A stretch of 64,000 nt of DNA from Orychophragmus violaceus (lineage: Eukaryota; Streptophyta; Magnoliopsida; Brassicales; Brassicaceae), in NCBI GenBank assembly GCA_030180135.1, contig CM058240.1, positions 1,059,001 through 1,123,000 on the forward strand, given 5' to 3'. Shown here piece by piece: positions 1-11,407 of the stretch. How positions within the stretch are numbered: the first letter of the stretch is position 1; every line of letters begins with the position of its first letter. Below the pieces are notes generated by a model. It did no database searches and was not told the origin of the DNA. It worked only from the letters and a program-made list of their open reading frames with translations. Both the position numbers and the translations under genes were made by a program.

Positions 1-129
1 ATTGTTTTTAGACTAAAAGGCTAAATTACCAAAAATAAATAAAATATATGAAAGTTTTTGTTATATTTGTCAAAATTTGATAATTTTTTATTTAAATATA
101 ATTAATTTTTATTTTGTTTTTTTGTTTTG

Positions 130-290
130 TGGATACTTGAATCCGAATCGAATTCGAATGGAACCGAACCGAATCTGAATCGAAATTATAAATATTCGAA
201 TGAGTTTTATATATGTAGATCCGAAAACTCTAAAAACTCAAAAGACCCGAACCAAACCCGAACGGATATTCAAACGCCCATACCTAATTA
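130..290. repeat. CCGAAC-rich interspersed repeat fragment
   Basis: The stretch is built from repeated CCGAACC/CGAATCG words and ends in an AACGGATATTCAAACGCCCA-type terminus. This composition is common in non-autonomous DNA transposons of Brassicaceae. The left end is not defined, so class and borders are uncertain. A related, more complete element lies at 4000-4641. Confidence 0.4.
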
Positions 291-353
291 ACGTTAAATA
301 AAACTATAAGTTTTTCTTATTGGGAATGTATCATCTAATTGATATTTGTCATT

Positions 354-385
<32 letters not shown>

Positions 386-1214
386 CTGATCACGTTCACA
401 TTAGGCTTAAGTAATTCTCAACATACATCGAATCGGCAAGTTGTAAGCACATGGCAAAGAGAATAAGATCCTAACAAATCAAGAATATTATTATTAAAAA
501 ACTATAGGGTAAAAAATCGTATTCGTTAAGACTGTCCAGAGTCCATTTAGTATTTCTGAATGTTCTTGTTCACCTAAATAATAATTTTATGGTCAACATT
601 GTAGTATCACGGAATCTATGGTACCAATTATATAACCTTAAGAAAGCAGAGTTCAAATGCGAATAGCTTATCTGATTGAACAAGCTTTTTAGGTTGATGG
701 CTAGCTCTGTTGACTTCATTTTTTGTTTCCTTATTCGGTTTTAAAGTTCGGCACGTCGTTGAAGGGAATGCAGTATATGATCAAAAGTTAATCCCGGGCA
801 TAAAATGTTATATATATCACATATAGATCGTGGCCAAAAAAAACACACATAGATCATCGTTCCTATGAATCCTAAAAAGTGAGGTTTGGTTTTCATATAG
901 AATGTAGCCTGATATGGTGTAAACTATCCGGTAATTTCCGGTCCAATCTTTTTGAAAATTGTATTGGATCCTTTGTATTTCTATTTTTTTTAATGTAAAA
1001 AAATTCAAAAATTTAATTTAAAAAAAATTTAAACTCTAATTGACTGTTTTTATTGCCTACCATTTACTCCGGACCTGCTGGTAAATAACACAAAACAACA
1101 GGCTTCCTCGAAAAATCATGCTCTTAGTTGGTTAGAATGTCAAATGTCTTGTTCTGGTCTCCAATAATCTTATTTGTGATTATTGTCAAACAAGCAAAAA
1201 ATCTATTGTTTCAA

Positions 1215-1370
1215 ATCAAGTGTTTTGGTGTAATGGTAAGAAGACATGATATGGGTACATTACATTCAGAGTTTGATTCACTTGTTTTATCTATATGCGT
1301 TATTTGGTCACCGCAAAAAATTACAGATGAAACGAAATGTACATGTAAACTGTAGTCTTGAATCCTAAAA
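1215..1370 (+). mobile_element. Possible tRNA-derived SINE fragment
   Basis: TGGTGTAATGGTAAG (about 1227) resembles a pol III A box, and GAGTTTGATTCAC about 40 bp later resembles a B box. Spacing and order fit the tRNA-like head of a Brassicaceae SINE, and an A-rich tail follows. No target-site duplication was found and the B box is degenerate. Confidence 0.3.
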
Positions 1371-3999
1371 AAAGATAAAATATCACATGTCTAATAAAAA
1401 AGCCTATTATTTTGTGCCATTGACCAGGTAGTTTACATCATAAACGTGATCAAATTAAGACTGAAGTTTCCTTGAATAACACAGGTTCCTTGTCGGAATT
1501 TGAACTCTTGACCTACCATCTTTTACTCCCGGAACTAAAATATTACTATATGTAACTTATTTTGATATTGAATTCCTTTTTATATCTCTCGGAACTTCTA
1601 GAGTTTTTCTGTTTTCAAATTATAGTTTTCTTTCATTTCATTGTCATGGAGACGGTGAACTTTTATTTTAAATATACTAACAAAGTAGACTGTATGTACG
1701 TCTAAGGTTGTTGACTGCGTACCAAACAATTTTAATTTGTTTTATATTCAATAACAGGGATGTAATAAGAGCATATTCCACGCGGTCCACGGGTTCGATT
1801 TGTTTACATGCATATAGTAATCTACAGAGTCCACAGGTTTAACCAATTTAAAATTATGTACACATACACAAATTGTTTCTTGCTTACAAATCATCCACAT
1901 AATACACATTATGACACTAGTCTACATTTACCATTTTCTTATGCAGAGAATCATATACACATGCATATATGTATATATAGATGAAAATAAAGTCCATTTT
2001 AAGACTACAATGTTAAAGGTTACAGTATGAAACAAAAGGAAAGTCTTATATATATAATATACTCTACTAGTTCATTAGTCGTAAGCAAAATATACCAAAG
2101 TAAGATTCTTATCAAAATAATTTGAATAAAAATGCAGAAAATGGAAAAAAGTTGCAAATGTAGCCCTATTAAATAGTATGATATTTATGGAAAACTAAAT
2201 TTAGTAAAAATGCTGACATAAAAACAAACAAAAATCTGACCCACAAAAAAAAAGTATAGAAATATATTTGACCAAAAGAAACAAATATATTGCAGCTGCA
2301 GCTGGTTTTGAGGTTAGCACAAAAAAGGGTGCTTTTGGTTTTCAAATACAAACGGCGTCTTCTAGTTGCATTTATATATATGTACAACATTATTATTATT
2401 TTGTTGGCATTATTTTTTTGGCAAAGCACAACATAATTACTAATTGTGAAAGATTTTGTATTTTTCCTCCAAATACAAATTATTTAGTGTTGATATATTT
2501 CGTCTTTAATTTTTTTTTTTTTTTTGAAGATACACACTTGCATGCATGCCATGCCACATGTATGTTTGATACAATGATACTATTTTGTAACAATGCGATA
2601 TCCTATAATATTTTACGTCAATTCATGAATAAAAATGTTAGGTATACGAAAGTTCGAGATCTGTTGGTTTATTACAATATGATGATTCACTTTAATTAAT
2701 AAAAAAAAAAATTGTAATGTCATTTTTAGTTCTCTTACGTCTGCATGGTTGTATTCATCGCAACTTCGTAAGGGTTCAGACTCATCCTCATATTATAAGG
2801 TACTGCATTTGATTGTTTATGAAACTGGTGAAGTCGTCTAGCTTGGGTTATTGTCAAGAGTTGAGCAACGTGGTTTTATATATAAAGTCAAAAAAACGTG
2901 ATTTTATAACTCTACGATCTAAGTTTGACTTTAATTTTTTTGTAAAGCGAATATTCACACATAGTAAGAGTCTGAGCAGTTTCAAGATATTTTAGAATAA
3001 AAAGTTTGAATAGTAACAACGGTTACAATAAACTAATGTAGATGTTGATCAAATTACTCTATTTTAGAATGAACAAAAATTCACTGCGGACCAAATTATT
3101 TGTTTAATAAAAATTGTTTGTATTTGCTCTACAACAGACTGTTTTTATTTATTTTATTTATACTATTCTAAACCAATTAATACGAATGATAAATAAAAAT
3201 GGTTTTGACCGTTTGAAGACTAATCCACCTTAATTATTGTTACCATTTAAAGTCAAATATCATAAATTTTAGGTGTGTTTTTGAAAAATAAAATAAAATT
3301 AGGTATTCTGTATTGAATATTATTTTTTAGTTTTTTTTTAATAATTCATGTAATTTCAAGCCTATTGAGAGATCTATACTAAATCCATTAGAGAGGTCTA
3401 ACCTACTGGTAACCCTCTTTATGTGTACATAAATGAGCCAAAAACAAGTTTTCATATCAATGTTAGTTTTAAAATGTTTTAATTTCGCCTAAATGTATTG
3501 AACTTGAAACGTATGACCACTACAATCCTATTTCCTTATCACTCAACCACAAGATCATGATATATATATATTTTTAGTTATTACAATTTTAGATATTCTC
3601 ATTAATAAACTATCCAATTATTACTTTAAAAAAAAACTATCCAATTATTTATGAGTAATATAATTTCCCTAAAACAACTGATTTCCAAGAAAAAAAAGGG
3701 GTCGATGTCAATGTTGAAATGGACATTTTGTGATGACAAAAACAAAGAACTCGATTACTTATCATATGATTCGGCGACGTACCCTTGTTTTAACATGTAT
3801 ATATAGGACGTGTTGACCAAACAAAAAAAAACTTACACGAACAAGACTAGGACAGATAAAAAAAGTAGTTCCTTTGCATCCGAGACACGTGGCTTATAAT
3901 AAGACCAAAATTCATACGAAAATATGAGTCACCACCACCTCCTTCAGCTGGGCCGGTTCGTAGGTCGCATAAAAGAACCTCGGTCCCATGGCTCCCACT

Positions 4000-4641
4000 A
4001 ACCCTGGATATTTGGGTATTCAGTTCGGTTTTGGATAGAAATCATTTGGTTCCGGATATTTCGGTTGTATAGATTTAAGATCTAGTGGGTACTTTACAAT
4101 TTTCGGTTCGGTTCCGTTTCGATTCCTTTCGGTTCCGGTTCGGTTCGGTTCTATCATTTTAGGAACCATAAAATACCTGAAATTTTCGGTTCTTAACGGT
4201 TCTGGGTATTTTAAAACCAAAATAACAATTTTTACTCCAAATTAACAAAAAACATGTAATCAACAAAAAATGTCTGAAATCAACCAACCCCCCCCCCTCC
4301 CCCCAATTTTTTTTTTTAATTTAACAAATCATTAATCAAAAAAATAAAAAGTCTATGATTCAATGTTAATTACATAACATAAACATAAATTTTATGGATC
4401 TAACAATATTTTCATATTACTCTTTATATGGATGTTGAAATCATGAGTAATATTTTACTAAGCTTTATATAAGTTCGGTTCTTCGGTTCCGTGTTTTGGT
4501 TCTCGGTTCGGTTCCGATTCCGATCCGATACCCACAGTTCCTCAACTCAGGATCCAATAGATATTATAAATGGAACCAAATAAAAAAAATTCGGTTCCGA
4601 TTATCGGTTCTTCGGTTCCAGTTTTTATGTCCAGACCCAAT
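4000..4641. mobile_element. hAT-like MITE rich in GGTTCGG, in the TPP promoter
   Basis: This block contains many CGGTTCGGTTC words. It is flanked by a 7-bp direct repeat TCCCACT (3993-3999 and 4642-4648). The ends are weakly inverted: CCTGGATAT on the left and, reverse-complemented, TCTGGACAT on the right. These features suggest a non-autonomous hAT element. It ends about 70 bp before the TPP TATA box, so it is part of the promoter. A homopolymer C run lies near 4287-4303. Confidence 0.45.
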
Positions 4642-4712
4642 TCCCACTTGTAACTAGACTCTCTCTCTCTCTATCTCTTTTCTCGCTCTAACTCTTGGGT
4701 TAGCTTGTGCAT

Positions 4713-4720
4713 CTATATAA
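4713..4720 (+). promoter_or_regulatory. TATA box of the TPP gene
   Basis: CTATATAA lies about 135 bp upstream of the TPP start codon and just downstream of a CT-rich tract (4662-4685), which is common in plant core promoters. Transcription would be expected to start near 4745. The duplicated TPP copy lacks this promoter. Confidence 0.55.
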
Positions 4721-4852
4721 GCCCACCTCTTGGACCTCGCATTACTCCCACACTATCTCTTTATCTTCCTCGTCTCTTCGAACACTCCAAAAACCAAATT
4801 AAAGATTCGAATAACATACCAATTTCTTCTTCTCTTTCCTCTGTTTTATAAA

Positions 4853-7815
4853 ATGGTGAGCCAAAACGTCGTCGTAACTGACGCTAAAACCGGAATCATA
4901 ACCGTCTCCAACTCCTCTGTCTTTGCTCCTTCCGCTCAAAAACCACCGACTGCACCTGGTCACATCTCAATATCTAAGAAGAAACTACTCAAGAACCTCG
5001 AGATCAATGGAGCTCAAAGTCAGAGACTTAACTCTTGGGTTGACTCTATGAGAGCTTCTTCTCCTACTCATCTCAAATCACTTCCTTCTCTTTCCGAACA
5101 AGAAGAGCTCAATTCTTGGATTGTAAGCTCCATCACACATTTTTTTATAATAAAAATTTATAACGATTAATTAGTTTAGCCAACTAATTTTTGGGTCGGA
5201 AAATCCAAGTGAAAATTTTAATAACCAATCCGAATCGAGTCTAGGTTGACGGAAGCTTTATAGACATCATTTACTAACTAGACCAACGCGGATTGATTCT
5301 CCATCCCAAATTTTTTCAAGAAAAAAAACTTTTTTTTTCCTTAGATGATTCTTGATTTTTTTTTTTTGTTGTTAATTTCTACTAGAAACGACATCCATCG
5401 GCACTTGACATGTTTGAAAGAATCATCGAAGCTTCAAGAGGAAAACAAATCGTTATGTTTCTTGACTATGACGGTACTCTTTCTCCAATCGTTGATGATC
5501 CAGATAGAGCTTTCATATCCAGCAAGGTTCTTATTAATTTATCCAGACAACACTTGAGTTTTATCTTCTATATCTAATCTTTGTTCTGTGTTTCATAGAT
5601 GAGAAGAACAGTGAAAAAACTGGCCAAGTGTTTTCCAACTTCTATAGTTACTGGTAGATGCATAGACAAGGTACATTTTTAAAATATATTCATTTACTAT
5701 TTTTGAAATATTATTATTAATGGACAGATTTCAGTTAATTAACTATAAGAAAAATATTTTTGCAGGTTTATAGCTTTGTGAAGTTAGCAGAATTGTATTA
5801 TGCTGGAAGCCATGGAATGGATATTAAAGGTCCAACAAAAGGTTTTTCTAGATACAATAAGGTATACAAGATTATAAAACAAGTGATATACGAAATTTCA
5901 ATCCCAATATTTCTTTCTATTTTTTATGTTTTGATCATTTTTTAATCAAATTTTACTTTGTTTCTTAGGATAAACCATCTGTTCTTTATCAACCAGCTGG
6001 CGACTTTCTTCCCACGATCGATGAGGTAAAATAATTTTTTTTTGTTCATCTCTCTGTATGTATATGATTGAATATTTATTTTGAATTTTTTTTTTTTATA
6101 GGTTTTCAAACAATTAGTGGAGAAAACCAAATCAACACCAGGAGCCAAAGTGGAGAACAACAAGTTCTGTCTTTCTGTGCACTTCCGTTGCGTCGATGAG
6201 AAGGTAAAAAATATTTACTGTTTAATTTATAAAAGTCATCGAATTATGTAATTTTTTTAAAGCAAATGACTTACAATTTTCTTTGAAAAAAATATATTCA
6301 GAAATGGAGTGAACTGGCTTTAAAAGTTCGGTCGGTGGTAAATAACTATCCGACATTAAAACTGTCCCAAGGTCGGAAGGTATGAAGGTTCATCTTCTCG
6401 TTAGTGAATTAATTATTCTAAGTTTTTTTGTTGCAATAAAATTAATACTATATGTTAAATTTTTTTTTGTCATTAAACAGGTTTTTGAAATCCGACCTAT
6501 GATTAAATGGGACAAAGGCAAGGCCCTTGAGTTTTTGTTAGAGTCACTTGGTGAGATGTCTTTCCTTTCTTGTTTGATTTAATTTTATATTTAAAAGCAC
6601 AAAAAAGTTTTCTAAAAGTTTTCATACTTTTTTGCTTGTTTTTGACACATCTCATTGCAACAAAAAAACGTATACTATTATATTTAGCACAAAAATAAAA
6701 AAATTAATCAACAATAACACGGCTCTTGAATGTGTCTTTTTGGAATTAAAATAACCAAATCTAAATTTAATACTCTGGCTGTTGCAGGATTTGAGAACTC
6801 AAACGATGTATTTCCGATTTACATTGGTGATGATCGAACCGATGAAGATGCTTTTAAGGTATACAAATTCATATTTAACATTTTCAATTCATAAAATAAT
6901 ATATTATTCAAACATATTTATGAACTTGCAAGAATTATTTGGATAAATTCAAACCTATTTTTTAATAATTGTGTATACAATTAATTTCATATTTTTTTTT
7001 GGATGAATGTTAAATTATATTCAAACCGAAAAAAATAAACGTTTTTACATTAAGGATGCATGCTTTTTACATAAGAAATGGTTTCAGTACAGAAGCATCA
7101 TTCGATGAGAGAAGCTTGTTGCTTTACGTTTGGGGTTTTGATGCAAACCAACTTTGGATTCCATCGTTGTATTGGTAGTCTCCAAGTAACTGAATCGATT
7201 GCGCATTTCTTTATTAATTAGCTTGATCATTGTTTCCGTGGGTATTGGAATTGATCCATGCCTTCTTTGATTTCGCTCTTTCCACACCATGTATATCGTC
7301 AGTTGGATAAGGTATATGACTGTGAAGGTCTTCAATCTGCTTCCCAAAGATTTCGCCATTAGGAGAACTAGATCATTCCAATTTGATGAGAACTCGTGTA
7401 CTAAAATTCCTTTTGCCACGTTTGTCCGGATCGTTTTGGTGTAGGGGCATGAGAAAAAGAGATGATCTCTTGTTTCAACAGGATCTCTGCAAAAAACACA
7501 CACTTTGGATTTCATATTACTAATTGTGTTTTGTTTCCGTTTTAATTTGTGACCTAAAATAGCTGCTTCAGGAGAGAGGACAAGGCTTTGGTATTCTTGT
7601 CTCCAAATTCCCCAAAGACACCAATGCGTCGTATTCTTTGCAAGACCCACCTGAGGCAAGTACATAGACAATTATACGAACAAGTTTTAAAAATATATTT
7701 ATGCGTATATGTATACAAGTAATGTTACGCAATTATAATGATATTGTTCTGCCAAATTTTACAGGTGATGGATTTCTTGCGACGGTTGGTGGATTGGAAA
7801 CAAATTCAGCAATGA
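4853..7815 (+). CDS. TPPJ: Trehalose-6-phosphate phosphatase, 11 exons, intact
   Basis: It removes phosphate from trehalose-6-phosphate, the sugar-status signal of plants. Inferred exons: 4853-5122, 5386-5526, 5599-5670, 5766-5861, 5969-6025, 6102-6203, 6302-6379, 6481-6550, 6788-6858, 7563-7655, 7765-7815. All join in frame to give 366 residues, close to the usual ~370. HAD motif I is DYDGT (Asp117, Asp119) in exon 2. The late acidic motif GDDRTDED is at about 309-316 in exon 9, and IVTGR lies in exon 3. The N-terminus MVSQNVVVTDAKTG and the segment KGFSRYNK resemble Arabidopsis TPPJ rather than TPPI; this rests on memory of the family. Intron 9 carries a LINE fragment. Intron 10 begins with GC (AG|GCAAGT) instead of GT. 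The gene converges on MAF gene A. Splice sites are predicted, not observed. Confidence 0.9.
7001..7520 (-). mobile_element. 5'-truncated LINE fragment in TPP intron 9
   Basis: On the - strand it encodes a reverse-transcriptase zinc-binding (zf-RVT) segment, CVFCRDPVETRDHLFFSCPY, followed by the typical LINE C-terminal tail (VWKERNQRRHG). A T-run at 6992-7000 is the poly(A) tail read in antisense. TAATTGTGT-like words near 6966 and 7521 may be target-site remnants, but this is weak. The open frame runs on by chance into the antisense of TPP exon 10. The insertion is also in the right-hand copy, so it predates the duplication. Confidence 0.7.
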
Positions 7816-8268
7816 ACGTGAAGGGGGCAATGGAGTAGTTATAGTATAAAATAATCATTACCATAGGTCCATTAGTCCATATATATAAATATTTATAGAT
7901 GATATGTATATCCCTAACCCATAAGATATATGAGGATAATCCTGTTTCTATAAGGCATTTTTATCTTTTAAACTAAGGGAAATAGACGACTGTATGGGAA
8001 GGGGGGTATACCTTTTGTAAAATTCTAATGAAAATATGTATTACTTTATGCTGTAATCATATTTTCTCTCCTATATGGATGTTTTTTTGTCTTCGCGAGT
8101 TACCTGTAAAATGTAATATTTTGAACAAAAAAAATGGTTCATTCTAAATGTTTAGAATCATTCTTTAAAATCCTACATATAAATAATGAAAAATATAGAT
8201 TTTGTAAACTGCAAATAAAATCCTAAAATAACATTCACTTTTAACTACATCTAGTAAAATACAACTTA
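7816..8268. other. TPP 3' flank
   Basis: This is the presumed 3' UTR and downstream flank of TPP. It is AT-rich and no further gene is seen. The matching stretch in the right copy (31430-31914) differs around 31554-31640 by a small insertion/deletion exchange. Confidence 0.5.
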
Positions 8269-8585
8269 CACTAGTAGAAATTATTTTTAGTCACGAATCG
8301 ATAACATGTTTTTCGTGACTAGCTATTAAATAATTACCAAATTTTTTATATAATCATGAAAAATTAGACATGACCCTATAACTACACAATAACCACAGTA
8401 TTTTTTGTGATTATAGCTTTTGTAGCTAGTTTTTCTTTGGCTATTTGAATTTTTGTGACTATATCTATTTTTCGTAGCTTTTTAAAAAAATCTGTAACCG
8501 ATTCATTGATATATGAATAATTTCTACTATTGTTTTTTGGAATAAAACACACATTTCTTAATTCCAAGTAATACTTCTTGTAGTA
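8269..8585. mobile_element. CACTA-like MITE (~317 bp)
   Basis: It starts CACTAGTAGAAAT and ends ACTTCTTGTAGTA, resembling the inverted ends of CACTA elements. A perfect 10-bp inverted repeat, TAGTCACGAA...TTCGTGACTA, lies just inside the left end (about 8289-8325), and related GTGACTA/CGTAGC words recur inside. No coding capacity. A clear 3-bp target-site duplication was not found. Confidence 0.5.
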
Positions 8586-10108
8586 ACATATATATATTGT
8601 AGTATTTTAATAAAAATACAATATACAATTTAATTTAAAACATGATAAAAGATTGCAAAAATATACATGGTACCAAAATGAAATAAATTTATCTTTTGCA
8701 AAAAAAAAAAATCTTGAAAAATTAAATAAAAAAAAACAAATTATTAAACAATTATTTTTTTTTGTCACAATATTAAACAAGAAAAGGAAGGAAGGAGTAT
8801 AACTTAAAAAAAATAAAAATAAATGCGAGAGTAACAGGATGTAGATTGTCGACTAGTGAGAATTAGACACACATCCCTTGGTGGGTCCGTTCCTTTCACC
8901 ACGACATGAAAACATACAGAGTACTTGTGTTGATAATGACTGAGAAATGACAACATCTTCAACTTCCAAATCTTCTTTTTCTGTTGTAAATTAAAAAGTA
9001 CATTTTCACTGTTAGTTTCTTGCACCGCATGAAAACATACGTTAAGCAGGTACGTGTACGCATATCATTTGCCTCTCAGGCTCTTACAATGTGCCAATTA
9101 TATGGATGTTCAATTGCATGTATAGGAGGAGCTCGCGTAGATTCATCACAAGTGTCAACACTGGAAATGTTGGACCACGCTTCGAGATCTCTGATCTGTC
9201 TAATCTTAAGCATTAATGTTCATATTAAACATTGAGAGAAGGATCATGAACATATATGAATAGATGTCCACATGGGGATGCATGTGAAGAAGAATGCCCT
9301 AACAATGAGCAGCGAGTTTCAATAGACAGTGAAGATGTATTCGTTGTATCAGTCACAGAGAGTAGTAATTGGCATAACACAAATGGTAGTATAAAATGTG
9401 ATTCAGAATGTTAAATTAAAAAGATATGAACGAATCTTTATGATGTGATTTGATTTATGAATTGGAAAAAGATATTGGAGAGAATATAATAGTTTTGAAA
9501 TGTTTATATATTTTAAGGAGAAAATAAAGTAAAAGAGAATATTTCTTAAAAGATTAAAAGATTTGAAAATATACTAATAAAAAGAAAATCTTCTATTTAG
9601 TCGATTGGAGATGCTTATAGGTTAAGATTCAAACTAATATATATATATAGAGCGTGGTCTTAGGAGAAATGTGTCTTTGTGACCACAAAAGACCTAAAAG
9701 AAAAAGTGGTTTGGTGTGTGTTTATTAGAGTTGTGACCAAGGAATCTACATTGTTGGAAGACATTCTTGCTGGTGCTGCTAGTGGTGTCTGATGCATGTT
9801 GTGTTTGATACCGTTTCCTTAGTCATATTGGTGCATTGGTGTTGACATACATGTGGCAGTACTTTGGTACGTTGGATGTAAACGTGGTCAAGAGATCCTA
9901 AAAAAGATCAAGTCTAGGCTCAGGAGGAGTTTAACTCAGGGTTAATTTATTTTCAAGAGTTCATGGTATTAAACAAAGCGGTAGTTCAATAGGGTTTGAT
10001 CTATGCATTTGCGATTGGTGTAAGTACTTTTTGTTCTAGTGAATTTGAAACCTAAACAAGGTCATGGGAAGAAAAATATCAAACCACGTTAAAAAAAATT
10101 GTGTGTCT
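8586..10108. other. Intergenic, no gene recognised
   Basis: It lies between the TPP 3' flank and the TRIM. The segment 8820-9330 is less AT-rich and almost unchanged in the right copy (32465-32975), but its open frames (61-73 codons on both strands) look like no known protein. It could be an old transposon or gene remnant. Confidence 0.45.
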
Positions 10109-10113
10109 TTACT

Positions 10114-10457
10114 TATTAAAGTCCCACATCGTGTAAATGAGTGAATGGGATGTAATATATAAGTGATGTGGTAATCCTCCACTCTTGAGCTAGCTTTTGG
10201 GTGTGAGTTAGGCCCATTACTTATATCTAATATGGTATCAGAGCCCAAAGATTTAATTTCACGATTGTGACCCACCCGTGGATGTCCAGTCCCACAAACT
10301 TCACGTTCAGATGTCCAGTCCTGAACGTGAGGGGGGTGTATTAAAGTCCCACATCGTGTAAATGAGTGAATGGGATGTAATATATAAGTGATGTGGTAAT
10401 CCTCCACTCTTGAGCTAGCTTTTGGGTGTGAGTTAGGCCCATTACTTATATCTAATA
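10114..10457. mobile_element. TRIM retrotransposon with two identical 119-bp LTRs
   Basis: Left LTR 10114-10232 and right LTR 10339-10457 read as identical, starting TATTAAAG and ending CTAATA. TGGTATCAGAGCCC follows the left LTR directly; this matches the primer-binding site for initiator tRNA-Met. A purine tract GTGAGGGGGG precedes the right LTR. A 5-bp duplication TTACT flanks it (10109-10113, 10458-10462). The empty site TCTTTACTTTCTGC is preserved in the right copy near 34377. The small internal part has no gag or pol, as expected of a terminal-repeat retrotransposon in miniature (Katydid type). Identical LTRs and the empty site mean it inserted after the 24-kb duplication. Confidence 0.93.
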
Positions 10458-11050
10458 TTACTTTCTGCACTTTTATATTTCTCACTTACACTTTTAGATA
10501 GGTGTCATAATATTTCCCCGCAAAACTAACAAGGAAGAACTAACCAATTCATTGTGTTAATGTTACTGGTGGAAAAAGATTCACTGAAAGACTACCATGA
10601 TTCGAGTTATTTCCTTGTGATTTCAGTCATGATTTTTATTGTAAATGATGTTAACAATAAAACTACTCGATTCTACATACTCGGACGATTTCTTTTTGTT
10701 TGTACTGTTGAATCTCTGGTTATAAAATAAAGAACAAGGCACAACTAGCTTAAACAGGAACAGAAAACAAGGAACAGGCCAAGCAAATGTATAAATTGGT
10801 AAATGTTTACTATTGTTATCAAGTCCATTATAAAAGCAAATGTCCATTAGTAGTGGACTTGTCTCGAATTTAATAATATTGGGCCATTAACCATATGAAG
10901 GCTTTCCGCCTAAAATTAATTATTATTTATTTTTAAAATTACAGTTTGTAGGGTTCCTAAAAATCAGAATTTATTTGTGATTTATATCCTCCAAAAAAAT
11001 AAATCAGAATTAACAGCTAAATCCATTGCTGAGCTAAGAATATGCTCTAG

Positions 11051-11150
11051 CTTTGCCACGAAGGTAAAGTAACAAGTAGCAATTAAATGACAAAACTTAA
11101 ATCATTTTAGCGTTAGGGTTCTTCATACTGAAGTAAGCAAAAGTTCTATA
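11051..11150. promoter_or_regulatory. Conserved 3'-flank block of MAF gene A
   Basis: The block contains CTTTGCCACGAAGGTAAAGT, AGCAATTAAAT and TTAGGGTTCTTCA...CTGAAG. Similar blocks lie downstream of genes B and C and once more at about 60.4 kb. It lies ~260-360 bp beyond the stop codon, where the antisense promoters of FLC (COOLAIR) and MAF4 (MAS) lie in Arabidopsis. The TTAGGGTT word is a telo-box. An antisense-promoter role is inference; it could also be conserved 3' UTR or terminator sequence. Confidence 0.45.
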
Positions 11151-11407
11151 AACTCACCAGTTCCTTATACGTTCAGACAATACATACGAAACTGTGATCC
11201 TGTCTTCGATGTTGACAACAAAGATCGGTAACTTTATTAATTTGATGTTTTTATTTAGATGTTAAAACTTTTCCATGTCAGTGGGGAATTAAGAAGAGTA
11301 TTTAAAGATATGTAGCTTCCTTGTGATCTACAAATCTGAAGCTGTTACACTTTTATTATTGAATCAGGATGGTGAAAAATCGGCCTAACGTTTGATGATG
11401 ATGGTTG

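Larger units (their letters stand above)
1..3999. other. Gene-free, AT-rich intergenic region
   Basis: I see no credible exon in this stretch. Open frames are short, AT-rich and resemble no family I recognise. It holds an (AT)n tract at 361-385, a Brassicaceae repeat rich in CCGAA/CGAAC words at about 130-290, and a possible SINE fragment near 1.2 kb (listed separately). The rest is unassigned. Confidence 0.6.

Noticed and set aside
2169..2699. Opposing open frames of 86 and 143 codons
   Set aside because: AT-rich, low-complexity composition, overlapping on both strands, no recognisable domain.
7520..7575. LINE insertion exactly at the 5' edge of TPP exon 10, removing codons
   Set aside because: An acceptor at 7561-7562 gives CTGCTTCAGGAGAGAGG (LLQERG), matching the family, so ~40 bp of intron remains between the LINE and the exon.
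7084..7671. 195-codon open frame on the - strand as a gene (and 30707-31291)
   Set aside because: It is the zf-RVT tail of a LINE fragment fused by chance to the antisense of TPP exon 10.
9020..9235. 71-codon open frame kept in both copies (32665-32880)
   Set aside because: It is preserved only because the two copies are nearly identical DNA; no family similarity or gene signals.
10036..10485. 149-codon open frame on the - strand with an internal protein repeat
   Set aside because: It is the antisense of the TRIM; the repeated protein segment is the two LTRs.
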